This document shows, piece by piece, positions 11,250 to 25,800 of a stretch of DNA of 64,000 bases. The first letter of the stretch is position 1. Every line of letters begins with the position of its first letter. The stretch is from Arbacia lixula. Taxonomy: Eukaryota; Echinodermata; Echinoidea; Arbacioida; Arbaciidae. The stretch lies in contig OZ022591.1 of the NCBI GenBank assembly GCA_963669155.1, forward strand, positions 4,494,356 through 4,558,355. The letters are read 5' to 3'. The translations under genes and the position numbers were made by a program. The notes beneath the pieces are model-generated. The model saw only the letters and a program-made list of their open reading frames with translations, was not told the origin of the DNA and ran no database searches.

Positions 11250-12624
11250 CTGAGGAGAACAACACGCAAAAGGGACACGGTGAAAATATATACTGCCATG
11301 TTCTGTTTCATTCTGGTCATTCCGGTTCATTCTTTAACAACGTTTCTCCAGTAAAAGGCACCCGCATACTATATTGATTTAGTTAATTTCAGGTTTTATT
11401 TGACCAGGGTGGTATCGTCAGTCTCGTAGGCTGCTCTTCCAAAGAGTCCTGGGGTAAAAACAAATCTCATACAACAGGGTATAACAGGGTTTAAAAATGT
11501 ACATACACAATTACACGATTGTGTATGTGTATAAGGCATATATACCTTAAAAATACGTATGTCTTTCTAAATACAAAACGGAAATTAAGGAGGTTAGGGA
11601 GGAGGAGGTGGGGGGAGGAGGGAAAGGAGGAGAATGACGACGAGAAGAGTAAAATGCATAGAAAAGAAGAAAGACATCAACATGAGGTAAAAAGGAGGCA
11701 GAAGAATACGAAGACCAAGGGGGACAAGAATGTAGAGAAGGAGAAAATACAGATCAGGTCCATAGAAATGAGACAAAGAGGAGATAGGAAAAGACGAAGA
11801 CGAAGGAAGAGAAGTTGGTGGAGAAAAAGAAGTACAATAAAAAAAACATGTAGGATATAAGACAAAGAGGAAGCAGGGGGAGCCAAAGACGAAAGAGGTA
11901 GAAAAAAAAGAAAGAAAAATAAGACGAAGGCAAAACAGATGAAGGAATTTAAAATACCAACCGTTTTAGAGCCTGCAGTCCTGCGGGGTCGTAGATGTAC
12001 TGGACTTCGAAGTCCCCGAGAGAGTTGGTTCCCTTGCTGCTCAGAATCTTGGTCAGTAACAGCGCTCTCACCGTCTCGTCCTTGTCAGGCAGCTGTGCGA
12101 TGATGTCTTTTTCTGTCAGGGGAGTCTGTGGAGGAGGAAAGCAGGGCCCTGTTGCATAAAACTTACAATTGGTGGTAACTTGGCTACCAATGGCAATGCC
12201 AATACCAAGGCCAATTTTCTATGGAAACCTTGAATTTCATTGTCTGTCAAGCGATGTTACCATAGGAGTTAATATTGATGGAAGAGTTTCCATAATGGTA
12301 AATTTTATGCAACGGGGCACATCTAGATACTCTATTGGAAGTCTCCAATCCAAAATCTATCATCACATTTACGTGTAATTACATTCAAACACAAAATTAC
12401 ACAACCCAGTCTGTCAACAACTGTGTATGGTCACACAGACTGCGCCCTAGTGACGTCATAGCTCCCGTGGCTTCTTCCCCTCTTGTGGCATAGTTTGTAT
12501 CACCAGACATAGTTGTTAACAGACTGGTTTGTGTCCATGCACCCCATAGCCTAATACCTAGGCTAGAGTGAGAGAGGAAGAAATATCAGTGCAAAATAAA
12601 GAAAATGATACAAAAGAGAGAGAC

Positions 12625-12663
<39 letters not shown>

Positions 12664-15600
12664 AAGAGAAACACAACACTTCCAAAGGCTTCTATACTAA
12701 TTGAACTATGTTAATGAAACTGATAGAATATTAATACTTCTTTAGAGGAATACTGATGAGTCACCTTATCAGTGGGCGGCTTGCCGTGCAACCACGCGGG
12801 GTAGTTCGGTGGAAATCCGTAGTTGTCGTACTGCCCGAAATTGACTGAGGCATGCCCGACACTGCAGATGAAGATGAAGTTAGTCACCGTGTCGACCACC
12901 TCCTCCACGCTGCGGAAATTCCCGTCGTTGGGAACGCCCTGGTCGTCAAAGACAAGATCGAGGAAGAGGGGTGAATGCCTGTAGTTCGGTGAGTTCGGTG
13001 AGGTAATTCACATGCACTACAAATTATGACGATGTCGCGTCATAAGGATGTGGTGTCGTCAAATCCATTCTTATGCGTGTTTCAGACTCTAAACAACATC
13101 ACTCAAGCGAGAGTTTCTTTGGTCTAGCGGGCTAGTGTCGGGTACTCCCAATGAGAGTCCCCGCTTAAATCACCCTTGTTTGCTCACCCACATAGTTTAG
13201 AAACAGATGTCCTGTCAACATGCTCATAATGACATTGTCGCACTTCGATACTCCACGCTGCAGAAAGTGTAGACAGTGACGACATACTGATGTTTGTGCC
13301 AGATATGAAAATAATATAAGAAAGTTATAATATCATTTAAATTCTGGTGTTTCACTGTTTGCCTACTAAATTGATACAACACAAAAAGTAGCTTTAAACT
13401 GAACTTGTTATCAAGACATGCAGAGATTAGAAGAGTATGTACTTTTTTATGTTACTTCAGGTAAGTTAAGTCAAATGTCAAAGCAAATTGTAGCTACTTT
13501 ACATAGAGTGCACGCCATTGATGAAGGTTATGGGATGTTTTAATTCTTTTGCCATCTTTTTTAAACTATGCTTTTATTACAAACATTTAGGTAATAGCTG
13601 GTGTATAGTGTCCTCCTCTGCCCTCCACCTGAAAGGTAATATGAGTCTTTTGCAAATGATTATCTAATTATCAAATTGTCATGATTGTTTATGTTATGTA
13701 AGTATGTTGTTCGATATACCGAGGGCTCCCGGGAAGAACTATGATTTGCTCACTGTTGGAGTTACCATGGTATATAATTTATGAGGACGGAATGAATTAA
13801 TAATTAAAAAAAAAAAACATTTGCCCATATTCATAGCAGAGGCTTAATACAAGCCGTGTCCTAAACCTGAACTAACTTCACGGGACGCCAAATCAAACAA
13901 CATGAAATATTACTATTGATTGAATATTATTATTTTTTTTCCTCATAATTACTCTGGTACTTAATTTGTCCACATGATATTTTTTTCAAATAAAAACTTT
14001 CTTTCTCAGCATTACATGTTCTTTCACAGCATGAATATTACAAATACACGTACAAGTGATGGATACATTAAATAGTCGATTACGGGCCTCTCTCTTAAGG
14101 CCCTTTTACACTTTCACGGATCGCATCACGGATCAACCCGGATCTTAATCCGGGATGTTCCGGCGTGCGACACCACGATTTCTTCTCGATGCCGGTGTGA
14201 ATACGTTCCAAACTGGGTGTATACACGGGCAAGTACGGTGTCTCCACGGACAGACAAGGTAGCAACGCGGACCACGCTAGAAACGCATACGGAGCTAACG
14301 CGGATTTCAAGGAAGAGCACGGAGGCTACTGGGTACTTTTAAGGTCCTTAAACGGAGGTGTACGTTGTCTATTGGGATATCTCCGGAATGTTGATGCGTG
14401 ACTTGTGCTTGTGGGCGCTCATTTAATCACTTACCTTCTCGGTCGACAACATGTCTTTAGAGTCAAATATGGCAAGCACGCCTGATTATGCTCCTGTTTG
14501 TGGACACCGTGAAGGTAAACTCCTTGTAGCAGAACCTCTTGTTTTGCAGCAACAGCATGGCATAAACAAAAAAAACTAGAGCAATTCGACTGCCACGCAG
14601 TCGATAAATATGCCTCCGCCTCTGTGCTAGCTCTATTTAGATTATTTATTAGATTGTTTGGTTGGGAATGTTCCAATGAAGTGCATTGACCTTTGACCTC
14701 TGATCTTTTAAGAAATTTCACCTAAAATATCACCAGTCTAGCCCCAAGAAGTGATCCATCTTTGCACCATGTGTAGTTGGTAATGTACCATTGGATTTGG
14801 ATTTATTGTGAAAAATATAAAGTATGGGGCAGTTTTTAGCCAATTTTGGCAAAGTGCGTTGACCTTTGACCTCTGACCTTTTAGAAATTTCACCAAAAAT
14901 GTCACCAGTCTAGCCCCAAGTAGTGATCCAGCTTTGCACCATGTTTATTTGGTAATGTACCATTGGATTTGGATTTATTGTGAAAAATAGCCAATTTTGG
15001 CAAAGTGCGTTGACCTTTGACCTCTGACCTTTAAGAAATTTCACCAAAAATATCACCAGTCTAGCCCCAAGAAGTGATCCATCTTTGCATCATGTTTAGT
15101 TGGTAATGTACCATTGGATTTAGATTTATTGTGAAAAATATAAAGTATTGGGCAGTTTTTAGCCAATTTTTGCAAAGTGCGTTAACCTTTGACCTCTGAA
15201 CTTTTAGAAATTTCACCAAAAATGTCACCAGTCTAGCCCCAAGTAGTGATCCAGCTTTGCACCATGTTTATTTGGTAATGTACATTTGGATTTGGATTTA
15301 TTGTGATAAATAGCCAATTTTGGCAAAGTTCATTGACTTTTGACCTCTGACCTTTCAGGAATTTTACCAAAAATTTTATCAGTCTATCCCCAAGTAGTGA
15401 TCCATCCGTGTACCATGTTTAATGAGAACTATATCCTTGGACTTGAATTTATTGTGAAAAAGATCAAATTTTTGCAATTTTTCACAAAGTTCATTGACCT
15501 TTGACCTCTAACCTTTCAGGAATTTTACCCAAAATGTCACAAGTCTACCGCCAAGTAGTGATCCATCTTTGTACCATGTTTGATGAGAATTGTATCCTTG

Positions 15601-16483
15601 GATTTGGATTTAATGTGAAAAAGGTCAATTTTGGGCAATTTTTCACAATGTTCAATGACCTTTGACCTCAATCAGATTTGACCCAAATTTTACACACTTC
15701 ATTGGTTTTATGCAATACACACAGGTACCAAGTTTGAAGCAAATCTGGTTCACGGTTCTCAAGATATTGCCGAAACGGATTCGGGACGGACGTACGGACG
15801 GACGGACGGACGGACGGACGGACGGACGGACGGACAACCCGAAAACATAATGCCTCCGGCCACTTCGTGGCGGAGGCATAAAAAGAAAGCTGCAAGGAAA
15901 CGGAGTGAGTAGGTGAAACCGTGGTTCCTCAAACGACCCACTTTACGGAAAGTATGATAAGTTGATAACCCCGGACCGATGATCCGGAATGATCCGTGAT
16001 GCGATCCGTGAAAGTGTAAAAGGGACAATAATCCATGGTTTACGCACCTTCATATTGACCGTGATCTCATCGGGATCTTGGCCCTTCCCTCCCAGTACTC
16101 GTCCCCACTCCTGAAGCTCATGGTCCCTAATCACCGCTTCCGACGAGTCTAGACACGAGTTACAACAGAGAGCAGGTACTCATTAAAGACAAGATAGCCC
16201 TTTTGCAGGTAAAACAATGTTAACAACCTGTAAAAAGGAGGGAAATACTGTTGGAAGAACCTCCCAAATTTCGAGCAGAATATTCTCTTTTCTTTATCTA
16301 TCGTCTCTCTATATATCAATACTTGTATTTGTTGTATTTGATATGTGAATAATTATGGATCTGTCTACTACTATCCAATCTTCTTCTGAGGTGTTCTACC
16401 CTCGGCTAAATATTAGTCATCAGTAATTTTCTTACATTTATCTCGTTATCCCTCTCATTCTCTGTATCACCACTCCGCCCCCC

Positions 16484-16534
<51 letters not shown>

Positions 16535-16591
16535 TTCTCTTTCACTCTCCTTCTTTCTGTTTGTATGCCTGTCTTCTTGTTTGTCTGTCTG

Positions 16592-16654
<63 letters not shown>

Positions 16655-19600
16655 CCCTCTATAAATCGATTTGTCACGAATAAGAAACCAGAGCCTTACC
16701 GTAGTACTGCGTCACGATAGCCCGTGCGTACTTGTTGATGGCCTTCCTTAACAACAGGGCGTCGTCCCGATAGTGATAATTCGGGAGAACTTCCGGGTCA
16801 GCTACGCCTCTATCTTCCAAGTCTTTCTCGAGAGAGCCCTCGACGTCGAGTCGCCAATTGCTCCATGCTCTGCGGATGATCTCGAACATGCCGATCCTTC
16901 CGATGCCCATAGTCTTGTCTACCCAGCCGTCTTCGCAGACGAGGTCAGCAATGGCTTTGCTGGAGGGATATAGAGGATCACCATTGTAATTGAAATAATG
17001 CTAGGCACTAAAAGATAGTTGTGATTGAACGCAACTTGCGTTTAACCAGCAAAACCATATGAGAAAATTTCATTTTAGAGCTACATTTTTTGGTAACATG
17101 AAAACAGCAGCTGTGATGAGAGTTCATTGGCTATTTCTATGGCAATTCCTATTGATTACAGGTTACCTAAATTCCATGACCTCTATAACACCAATTGCTT
17201 GTTGATAATGCTCCATAATGCTGCTAAGAATATTAATAGCTTAACATTAATGATAGCTACCGTGACAACAGCGATCAAAGCCCATTTCTTGTTTCTATGG
17301 TAACTGGTAATGTTTCTGTGGTCTCTGGTAAACCACTTACTTATTAATGGCGATGAGATAGAGGAAGTGCGGAGCGAGAAGTCTGAAGATGGGGTGAGAT
17401 GGGGAGAGGCACTGATGCGTTGCCACGGCAATGGACTCCCCAATGAGATGGGTGAAACCAAGATGGGAGGCCGACTCGTGGATGGCTGTGTCTGCGTTGT
17501 TGAAGTACATCTTGGCAAGCAGCCACGTGTATTCAGGGTCCGTGGGGTAGAAGACCTAATGGGGAGGAGAAGAAGAGGAAGAGGAGGAAGCGGAGAAAGG
17601 GGAGGAGGCAGAGGAGGAGGGAGAGCAGGGAGAGCAACAGCAGGAGAGGAGATGACGGAGGAGGAGGAGGAGAGTTCGAAAAGCAAAACAAATAAGAGTC
17701 ATCATGGTCATTAAACAAGCATAATGGACACGCTGAAGTCTTCAAGCAAACAGTATTAATTATAGCGATTTACGAACACTTCTTGAATCATTACCATCAG
17801 CATCAGTTATTAGAAAGTAGTTAGAGAAGGTCTATTTGTACTTGTTACGAAAGATGGTAAGTATTCCCCGCACACATACAGTAATCCTCGAAGAATATTT
17901 CCAGAGATCCACCGTGAAAAAGAAGTTGATAGGTGAGCTTACAATGAGACAGTTGAAATTTGGGAGCCTGTTCCTCGAAAAGTGGGCTTGGGAAAGTTGC
18001 CTTTCATGGGGGAGATAGATGGAAAAGGAAGAAGGGAAAGAAGGGGGATTAAGTGCATGAGAAGCCTGACTGACTGATTAGCAGATTAAGGAGCTGTTTA
18101 CAATGATGTGGAGCTAATACTATGAGCTCAGAACAGCAAGTTGTGGCACTCCGCGATCGCCTACGTCACAGGAAATAAAATGTAGTTACTAGATAGATAT
18201 TACGAAATGACTTACTGGGTTGTTGGGGGCAGGATCGGGGAAAAGCTGGATGGCGACTGGCATCAGCTCTTTGGCCTCATTCAGATAAAACAGACAAACA
18301 GGCGCGCACACCTGAAGAAAAACACCAGGGATAATGAAGTTATGTAATTCACCAAACCGCATTATGCAATACAATAAGGAAAATTTATTGTATACCATGA
18401 TGCACCGCGCAGCCGCATTCCGGCTCTGATTGTAGTCATGTCCACTTCCGGTCACACAATATTCCCATATGATAGAATAATCGTTTAGGTGGCACACAAA
18501 GGCATTTTTTTTTGTCAGCTCCTTGATACGATTCTGATCATGTCGGCAAGTGAAAATATCTCAACATCAGCTTTCAAACAACTTTGCAATGATGGAGCCT
18601 GAGAGGAAACCTTCATAATGATACGTTATTTAGGCATCGTTTCTCGTGCAATCTACAACATTGTTAAGTTCCATGTCTACTTATATTGTACAAATTAATG
18701 CATGTTACTCGATGTCAATGTTTGTGGTTTACACAATGTGTTATCATTGCTTACCTCTCTGTTGTTGGTACATGGCAGATCCCTCATAAATCTGTAGTCT
18801 ATGATGAACAGTCGTTTGCAAATAATTGCTTCCTCCATGGTCATGTTCTCCAACAATGTTTGTAAGGCATCATCGGTCACTGCAAAGCTGTGAAACAAAG
18901 AATGAAACCAAGAAACAAAAAAGTTATACTAATAAACAAAAGAGATAATATACACGCACACGCACTAAAAAAACATTTAACCATGTTAACACTGCATTGA
19001 GTGATTTAACAAAGTATTAAACGTAATCAACGAAGCATTAACGCTCCTTTATTTGACAATTATATTGTGATGGCGCTGTTTATATGGGAGCGTTTGAGTA
19101 AAAAGAAAGGTATCGCTTGAAAATGGATGAGAATCTTCAAATGTTAGTTTCAGCATAATCGTTACCGACAGAAAGTGTGCTCGTATGCGCCAAATTCGTG
19201 CAAAATGATAGCGAAATAATCCATACTTCCGAGTCTAGTCGAGTGGAGTCACACTTTACCAAAAAAAGCAGTCTTCTTAATGATGAAATTTTATCGTTAT
19301 TGTTACTTTATAATGAATATGGAAGGACAAACTTTTTTGGAATCTCCGTGCACAGGCGAATGTAGAGTGGATTGCAGCCAACCAGTCGCTGGTAGCCGAA
19401 AGCCTTGTCAGATCTCCAATTCTCACAACTCTGAGGGTTCGCGTTTAGCGTAAGATGAGATAAGATAAGACAAGATGAGATTAAAGCTAATCTATATATA
19501 TTGTCATTCAAAATGGAATACTCATAGCTTTTATAGTGACTTCCGGTATGCAATATGAAACAAACATTTTGAAAAGAGAAATGGTATGAACATCATCCTT

Positions 19601-19682
19601 CATCTACAGTCCAGTGATTCCTGATCCCATTTACTGTGTCCGCAAGCATGGTAAGTATGTGTGTCCGTCTGTCTGTCTCGCT

Positions 19683-19754
<72 letters not shown>

Positions 19755-19835
19755 CACCCCCTTCACCCCCTCTCTATGTCCATATACCACGTATACCCCC
19801 TCTCCCCCCCCCCCTCTCTCTCTCTCTCCCTCTCC

Positions 19836-19898
<63 letters not shown>

Positions 19899-22800
19899 CC
19901 CCTCTTTATCTGGCGCTCTCTCGACACTTACCGGTGGTTTTGGCAGAGTAGGGGGGCTGTAGATCTTCTTGATGTCTTCGATTGATCTCCACTTCCCATG
20001 TAGGACTTGGGTCAGCTTCGATTTGAGTGTGACTTCTGCAAAGAGTTTCCCGAGGTCCCACTGATATCAGAGCCAGAGCGAGAGAAACAAAGCACAGTGA
20101 CGACATTTCCAGAAATCCCGCTTCAAAGCAAAATCACTTGTTACACTTCAGCTAGTCGGGTTTAAGAAATAGTAGGGGGTGAAACGCCAGTGGGAAAAGC
20201 TTCAAAAAATTGTACGGGACTAAGGATAGTACGGGGCTAAGAAAACCTAGTGAGAAGGGTTTTTGAGTCCTTGCAAAAAAGGCTGCATTTTACGCTACCC
20301 CCCTCCCCTTTCCCCCGGCCGCCCCCGTTCTTTCTCTCTATTTTATTTATTTATTTTTATTTTTTATTCTTCTTCTTGATTAAGAGCATGGTGACAACCC
20401 AGTGGACACACACACACACACACACACACACATGCTCCCCACTTTTATTTAGGAAAGGAAATTGATACTACCCACCCCCCCCCCCCCCACACACACACAC
20501 ACACACACCCTCCGCTCAGTACACGTGTCAAGCAGAAGAACTTACCATATAGTCGTTTGAGAAAGACTCGTCTTTTGGAAAAGTTTTGACCTAGATAAAA
20601 ACAAGAATGACATAAACACGAAAAAAAAAATGTTTAAAACTGGCTATCGGCTGACCATTCACACATATTTCAGCTGCAATCCACGTCATAGTAATGAATG
20701 ATTAGTGTTAAATGAACATGATTAACCCTTTGCACGCTGTAGATGCATTATTACTCAGGGAATGCACCCAATTTACATAGATTGATAATTTGTCTGGCAG
20801 AGGGAGGGTTAAAGAAGAAAAATGCGTTTAACATTCTTGGGCTATGGAAGGGGCTGAGTGGATTAGCAATATCAAATGAACAGTATATTTTAGAAACATC
20901 TTATCAAATGATATGATTTTATTGCCGTTATGAAAACACGAAAGATAAAAAAAATACTCCAAACGAATTATATCCAGCAAGTTCACATCACTATCGTCTT
21001 TGTCTTAATGAAAAATGCACTGCATAACATTATGTTTGGTTTTCAAGGCGGGGGGGGGGGGGGGGGGGTCTTGATGATGCAACGAGGCGCAATATATTTG
21101 AGCGGATTTACACATTGATCGTTGCTAAAACATGCTTATATTGAAATGTTCGGGTGCCAGGTGTGTATGAGTAAACAAACACGTGATTTGTTTTTCCCTC
21201 TGCCTTTTGAGTTACCCATCTGTCGTGCGATCACGTTGCTCTTTTGCGATGCGCCTTTTCGTAACTGTAGAGCTTTCGTAAGCGTGCGGATGACCGAATG
21301 TACCATTGTTGATTTCGTAAGATCGCGTCCTTACCATTGTTGATTTCGTAAGATCGCGTCCTTGTGCATGACGATGTTTACACCACAATGGAAGTTGTTT
21401 GATAGCAACTCCTTTCAAAATGAGTAAGATTAACGGCTTTTCATCGTAAGAAGATTTGCTCCATTAAATTCCTCATACAAAAAGAAGGTTGAGAGGTGAC
21501 ATCGTGAAAATGAAAAAGGAGGAAAGACTGAAGACGGTAGCTCGGAATCACAAAGTCTTCTTGTGCTCTTTGTTCAAAGATCTCTTTTCTTGTCTGTTTT
21601 GTTATTTGGAGAGGTAGTAAAAAAAGCTATAGATAGAGACTGTACCTGCATGGGAGACAGAGACGAGGGTTGGGTGGAAGTAGAGTGAGTGGGAATGTAT
21701 CATGATATATCATAATTACTTTCTTTGATATGCTACAAAGACTGCCAAGATCAAGAAATCATTGAAGATTTGAATAAGCGTTGGTTTTCCAGCACAGGAC
21801 ACGTAAAACATCACTATGTACAAATGTGCCATAACATTGGTAATTGGTTTGTCTGCCTTCTGTTTTGATTCAGTGGGTAGAGATAACTAAAATCAAAATT
21901 TGCAACTAAATAGAGCATAAGCACGTTATTTTCGAAATCACCTCGTACACCATATGAAAAGGGTTTGATGAACAAAGGTATTATTAAAATTGCTCATTTG
22001 CTAAAGCGGCATGGTTATTTCCTCACATATTCTGAGTTTGTACACAAGTTCAATATTAATGCTAAATATATTACTCATTGCGGATAAATGTCTACTAATA
22101 ATCGTTTGTCTCGTAGTGTAAGGTAAACGGAATCGAAAAGATCACGACGTTTCGTGCGCCGCTGCAACACTTCGTCAGGTGTGATACAAAATTGTAGTAA
22201 GTAGGGGTTACTTACTACAATTTTGAATCACACCTGACAAATTGTTGCAGCGGCGCACGAAACGTCGTGATGTTTTCATTCCGTTTAACTTACATTGCGA
22301 GACAAACGATTATCAGTAGCCAAGTTCAATATTCATTGCAATTTTCTAGACTTTTATTCAGTTATATCTGCTATACCAGTAGAATTGAAACATGATTGCA
22401 AAGTCGCTCCTACAAAAAAAAAACATTAATTACCAAGAAAAAACACATTTGTAGCATAAGCAAAGTAACAAAGGTCTGTAAAAAAAAGTGCATAAAATAT
22501 ATGTAGATAGACGTTTTACTGTTCTAATTTCACAAAATAGATGGATTGATATTGTTTCAGAACCAATTGTTAACTGGAATAAAGTGTACATGATTCCTTT
22601 TAAAGGTTCTTTGTCCAGAAAGTTAAGGTATTTTCAATTCAAAATTGTTCAAAATATACTAACATAAGTGTTTGAACACTGTTGGTATATTATCCAATAC
22701 TGATTTATGTACTTTCTATTCAGGAGGTATTGGTACAATTGCTCATCCATTGTGGGAATTCCCGTTAACTTGTCGAGAGAAAGCAAGACGCCCGAGACGC

Positions 22801-25800
22801 TGCAATGTCTCCGCCAATATGAGATGGCTTTTAATGATTATCATCCATGTCATTATTTCATGCAAATTTCCCATAGTTGGACTGGCGATTTTTCGGAAAG
22901 AACTCCTTTATTTGGCTAGATTGCCTTTTTTTTTTTATTGTAGCTCTATTCCTGAGATGTGTATAAAGCTTACAATCGGGATGAATCCCTAGTCTCATTT
23001 TAATACATTTTTTAACATTGATTCAAGGAATTAGACCAATCTTTTCTTCTAAAAAACAAAGGAGTTATGCCTTCTCTACTATTTCAAATTAAACTTGCAT
23101 GAATGGTGCATCTTGTTGACTATAATCAGAAGATCAAAAGATAAAAAACATCATGAAGTATAATCCCACGATACGTGCGAAATTGCTTCCACTTCATAAT
23201 TTGGGTGATGTTCGCTATTCCGAAGGTAAATTATTCTGAAGTTTCATTGTTCGTTATTATTGTTCGTTATTTTGCTCGTTATTTTGAAATATTGCTATTA
23301 CGAATGTTTGTTAATCCGAGGGAATGTTATTTTGAAGTTTCGTTTTTCCAAAGATTTATTATTTTGAGCAATTGTAATCTTACAGGCATGTTAGGGATGA
23401 AATGACAATAATTGCTCGTCGCATACTAGTATATATTATGAGAACCCATGAAAGTTCGAATAACTATCTTACAGATGAAACCGAAATTGGCCACTTATCG
23501 TCTTTTGTCGATCATTAAAGCGATAGTTCACCCTGAAATTATTTTTGTTTCAATAAAAGCAGACACAATCATGAAAGAAACATATTAGTGAAGGTTTGAT
23601 GAAAATCCGTCAAAGGATAAGAAGGTTAGGATCTTTAAAGGTTTGATTTTGTGATGTCACGTGCGAGGTGCTCTTCCATATTATGCTGTGTACAATTTTT
23701 TTTCCAAAACGTGCATTTTCTATGAAAAAAAATGTATCCTTGTACCTGTGCATTTGATACGTCATCAGAAATAAGTTTTTACACACATGCCTGTATGGGA
23801 GAAAAGATAATTCCGTTGGCAAAAAATGAACAAGAGCAATTTATGTGATTATATTATTTAAAAAAAACATATGGGAGAGCACCTCGCACGTGACGTCACA
23901 AAATGGAAATTTCAAAATCTAATAATTTTCATTTCCTTTGACCGATATTCGTCAAACGTTCACTAATATGTTTCCGTCATGTTTCTGCTTTTATTGAAAC
24001 CAACTTATCTCCAGGGTGAACCATCCCTTTAGATTAAATAGCTTCGGTAGATTTAAAGATTTTAGCACCAAGTTTAGCACAGAGTTTTCACGACTGGTAT
24101 ATGTTTGGGAAGCATTCGTTATTCCGAAGGTTCGCTATTCCGAAGATTCGTCATTCCGAAGGATCACTTTTCCCAAGGTTCGTTATTCCTCAGGTTCGTT
24201 AGTCCGAAAACGAAATAAGATTCGCTATTCAGAAGGTTCGTTAGTCCGAAAAAGAAACAAGGCTCGTTCTTTCCGAAGGTTCGTTTGTCCGAAGACGTTA
24301 AAAGGTTCGTTAGAACGAAAATATAAAAAAGTTCGTTAGTTTGAAAATTAAATAGTACTCATTTTAGTAACAAAAACGGTGTTCTGATTAAAGAGTAATA
24401 GGACATTATGCAATAAGAATCTCAGCGGAGGATGATACATGTGTAGGGTTTTCCCCCAGAAACGACACTTTTAATTTCCCTAGGTTTTCTAACATGTAGC
24501 CAACATTATCTCATTCATGTTTCACATATCACTCATTTTAATCATTCAACTCTTGATTTAGGATCTCCTTATTAAATGCATATTTGTCTTCATTATCAAC
24601 AACTCTTGGTATTAATTATCAATATGCATAGATTAGGGAAGATGTCTGTTTGTGTGTGTGTGTGTGTGGGGGGGGGGGGGGTTCGTTCATCCGAAAAATT
24701 TATTTTCGGATGAACGAACCTTCGGAAAAACGAACCTTCGGAATAATGCCACAAATGTTCGGATTAACGAACCCTTTTTCGTTTTCGTATTTACGAACAC
24801 CGGGGTATAGGCAATTTACGTGTTTCGGAATTACGGGCGAACCCTTCGGAATATCGAACTGTAACCATATGTTTAGGGGTGATCAAGTAGCCAAGGTCGC
24901 TACTGGTATAGTCCCATTCCATCCTTATATTTTTATTTCTCTTTTATCGATCGACAAATTCTCGGGAGTGAGAAGAATGATGCCGAGTTGGATCACTAGA
25001 GTATAGATTCGTGCTTGAATGAGAGGAAGGTCGATGACTCGATAACAGGGGCAAGCAATCAGATCCCCCCCCCCCCCCACCCTCGCCTCATCCCCATTCC
25101 TCCAGCTAGTATGCTAATCCATATAAAATAACGCTTATTTCTCTGTCTATCTCGATCTCTATCTCGATCTCCATCTCGAGGAAGGGAGGAAGAGGGGTTT
25201 GGATGCGAACTATTTCTCTTTTGAATTTCGAGAAATTGAATTTCGTAAAGGAAGTTCTATTCGGGGACTAGGCATTGAAGGACGGGCAACTTAATTCTAA
25301 AACCTTAGATATTCAAAATGGAAATGATGTTTTTGCTTATTAAATATAGAGGAGCTTATTTTCGGAAAGGAGCACAATTCATTTGGCCTACGCACATACG
25401 GACAACCTATTTCTAAACCTTTGGATATTTCAAATGAAGGAAGGGAATTTTGGCGAATGTTAATTACTCAATTGCTTATCAAATCTCGTTTAGAGAAATT
25501 GAATTTCGAAACAAATTCAGGGTTTTAGCAAGGACGGGGAACTGATTTTTTAAACTAGAAATGGCTTGCTCTCACTAAGGTGCACGTCTACAAATTCATC
25601 TATCTGACCATATCTATCATACGCATTCCCTTCAGTCTTCGTGGTCTCAAGCAGGTCTCGGAGACGCCTTCTCAGTCCCGGGCAATGTTGGTGTCCGGTC
25701 TCAGTCCCGGGCAATGTTGGTGTCCGAGACCTGCTGACTGGAAAAAGTCTCACCCATATTGAACATGTTTAAAGTTCCCGTGACCGTGACTCCCCGGAGA

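Noticed and set aside
13105-13275. tRNA-derived SINE
   Set aside because: Three similar copies exist, but convincing A and B boxes and a 3' tail could not be identified by eye; kept only as a dispersed repeat.
14431-14721. 96-codon minus-strand frame
   Set aside because: Crosses the junction between two transposons; no motif.
14686-15670. CRISPR-like or satellite array
   Set aside because: Repeats are long and degenerate without unique spacers, in a eukaryotic intron, and are bounded by mobile-element ends.
16700-16959. First reading of the lipoxygenase Gly421 as the R-type stereo switch
   Set aside because: Realigning from the iron ligands puts the switch at Ala405 (NNKA), so the prediction is S, not R.
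19932-20040. Acceptor TTTGCAG for lipoxygenase exon 3
   Set aside because: It breaks the frame after exon 2; the upstream GATATCAG gives phase 0 and a family-like [10 protein letters not shown] start.
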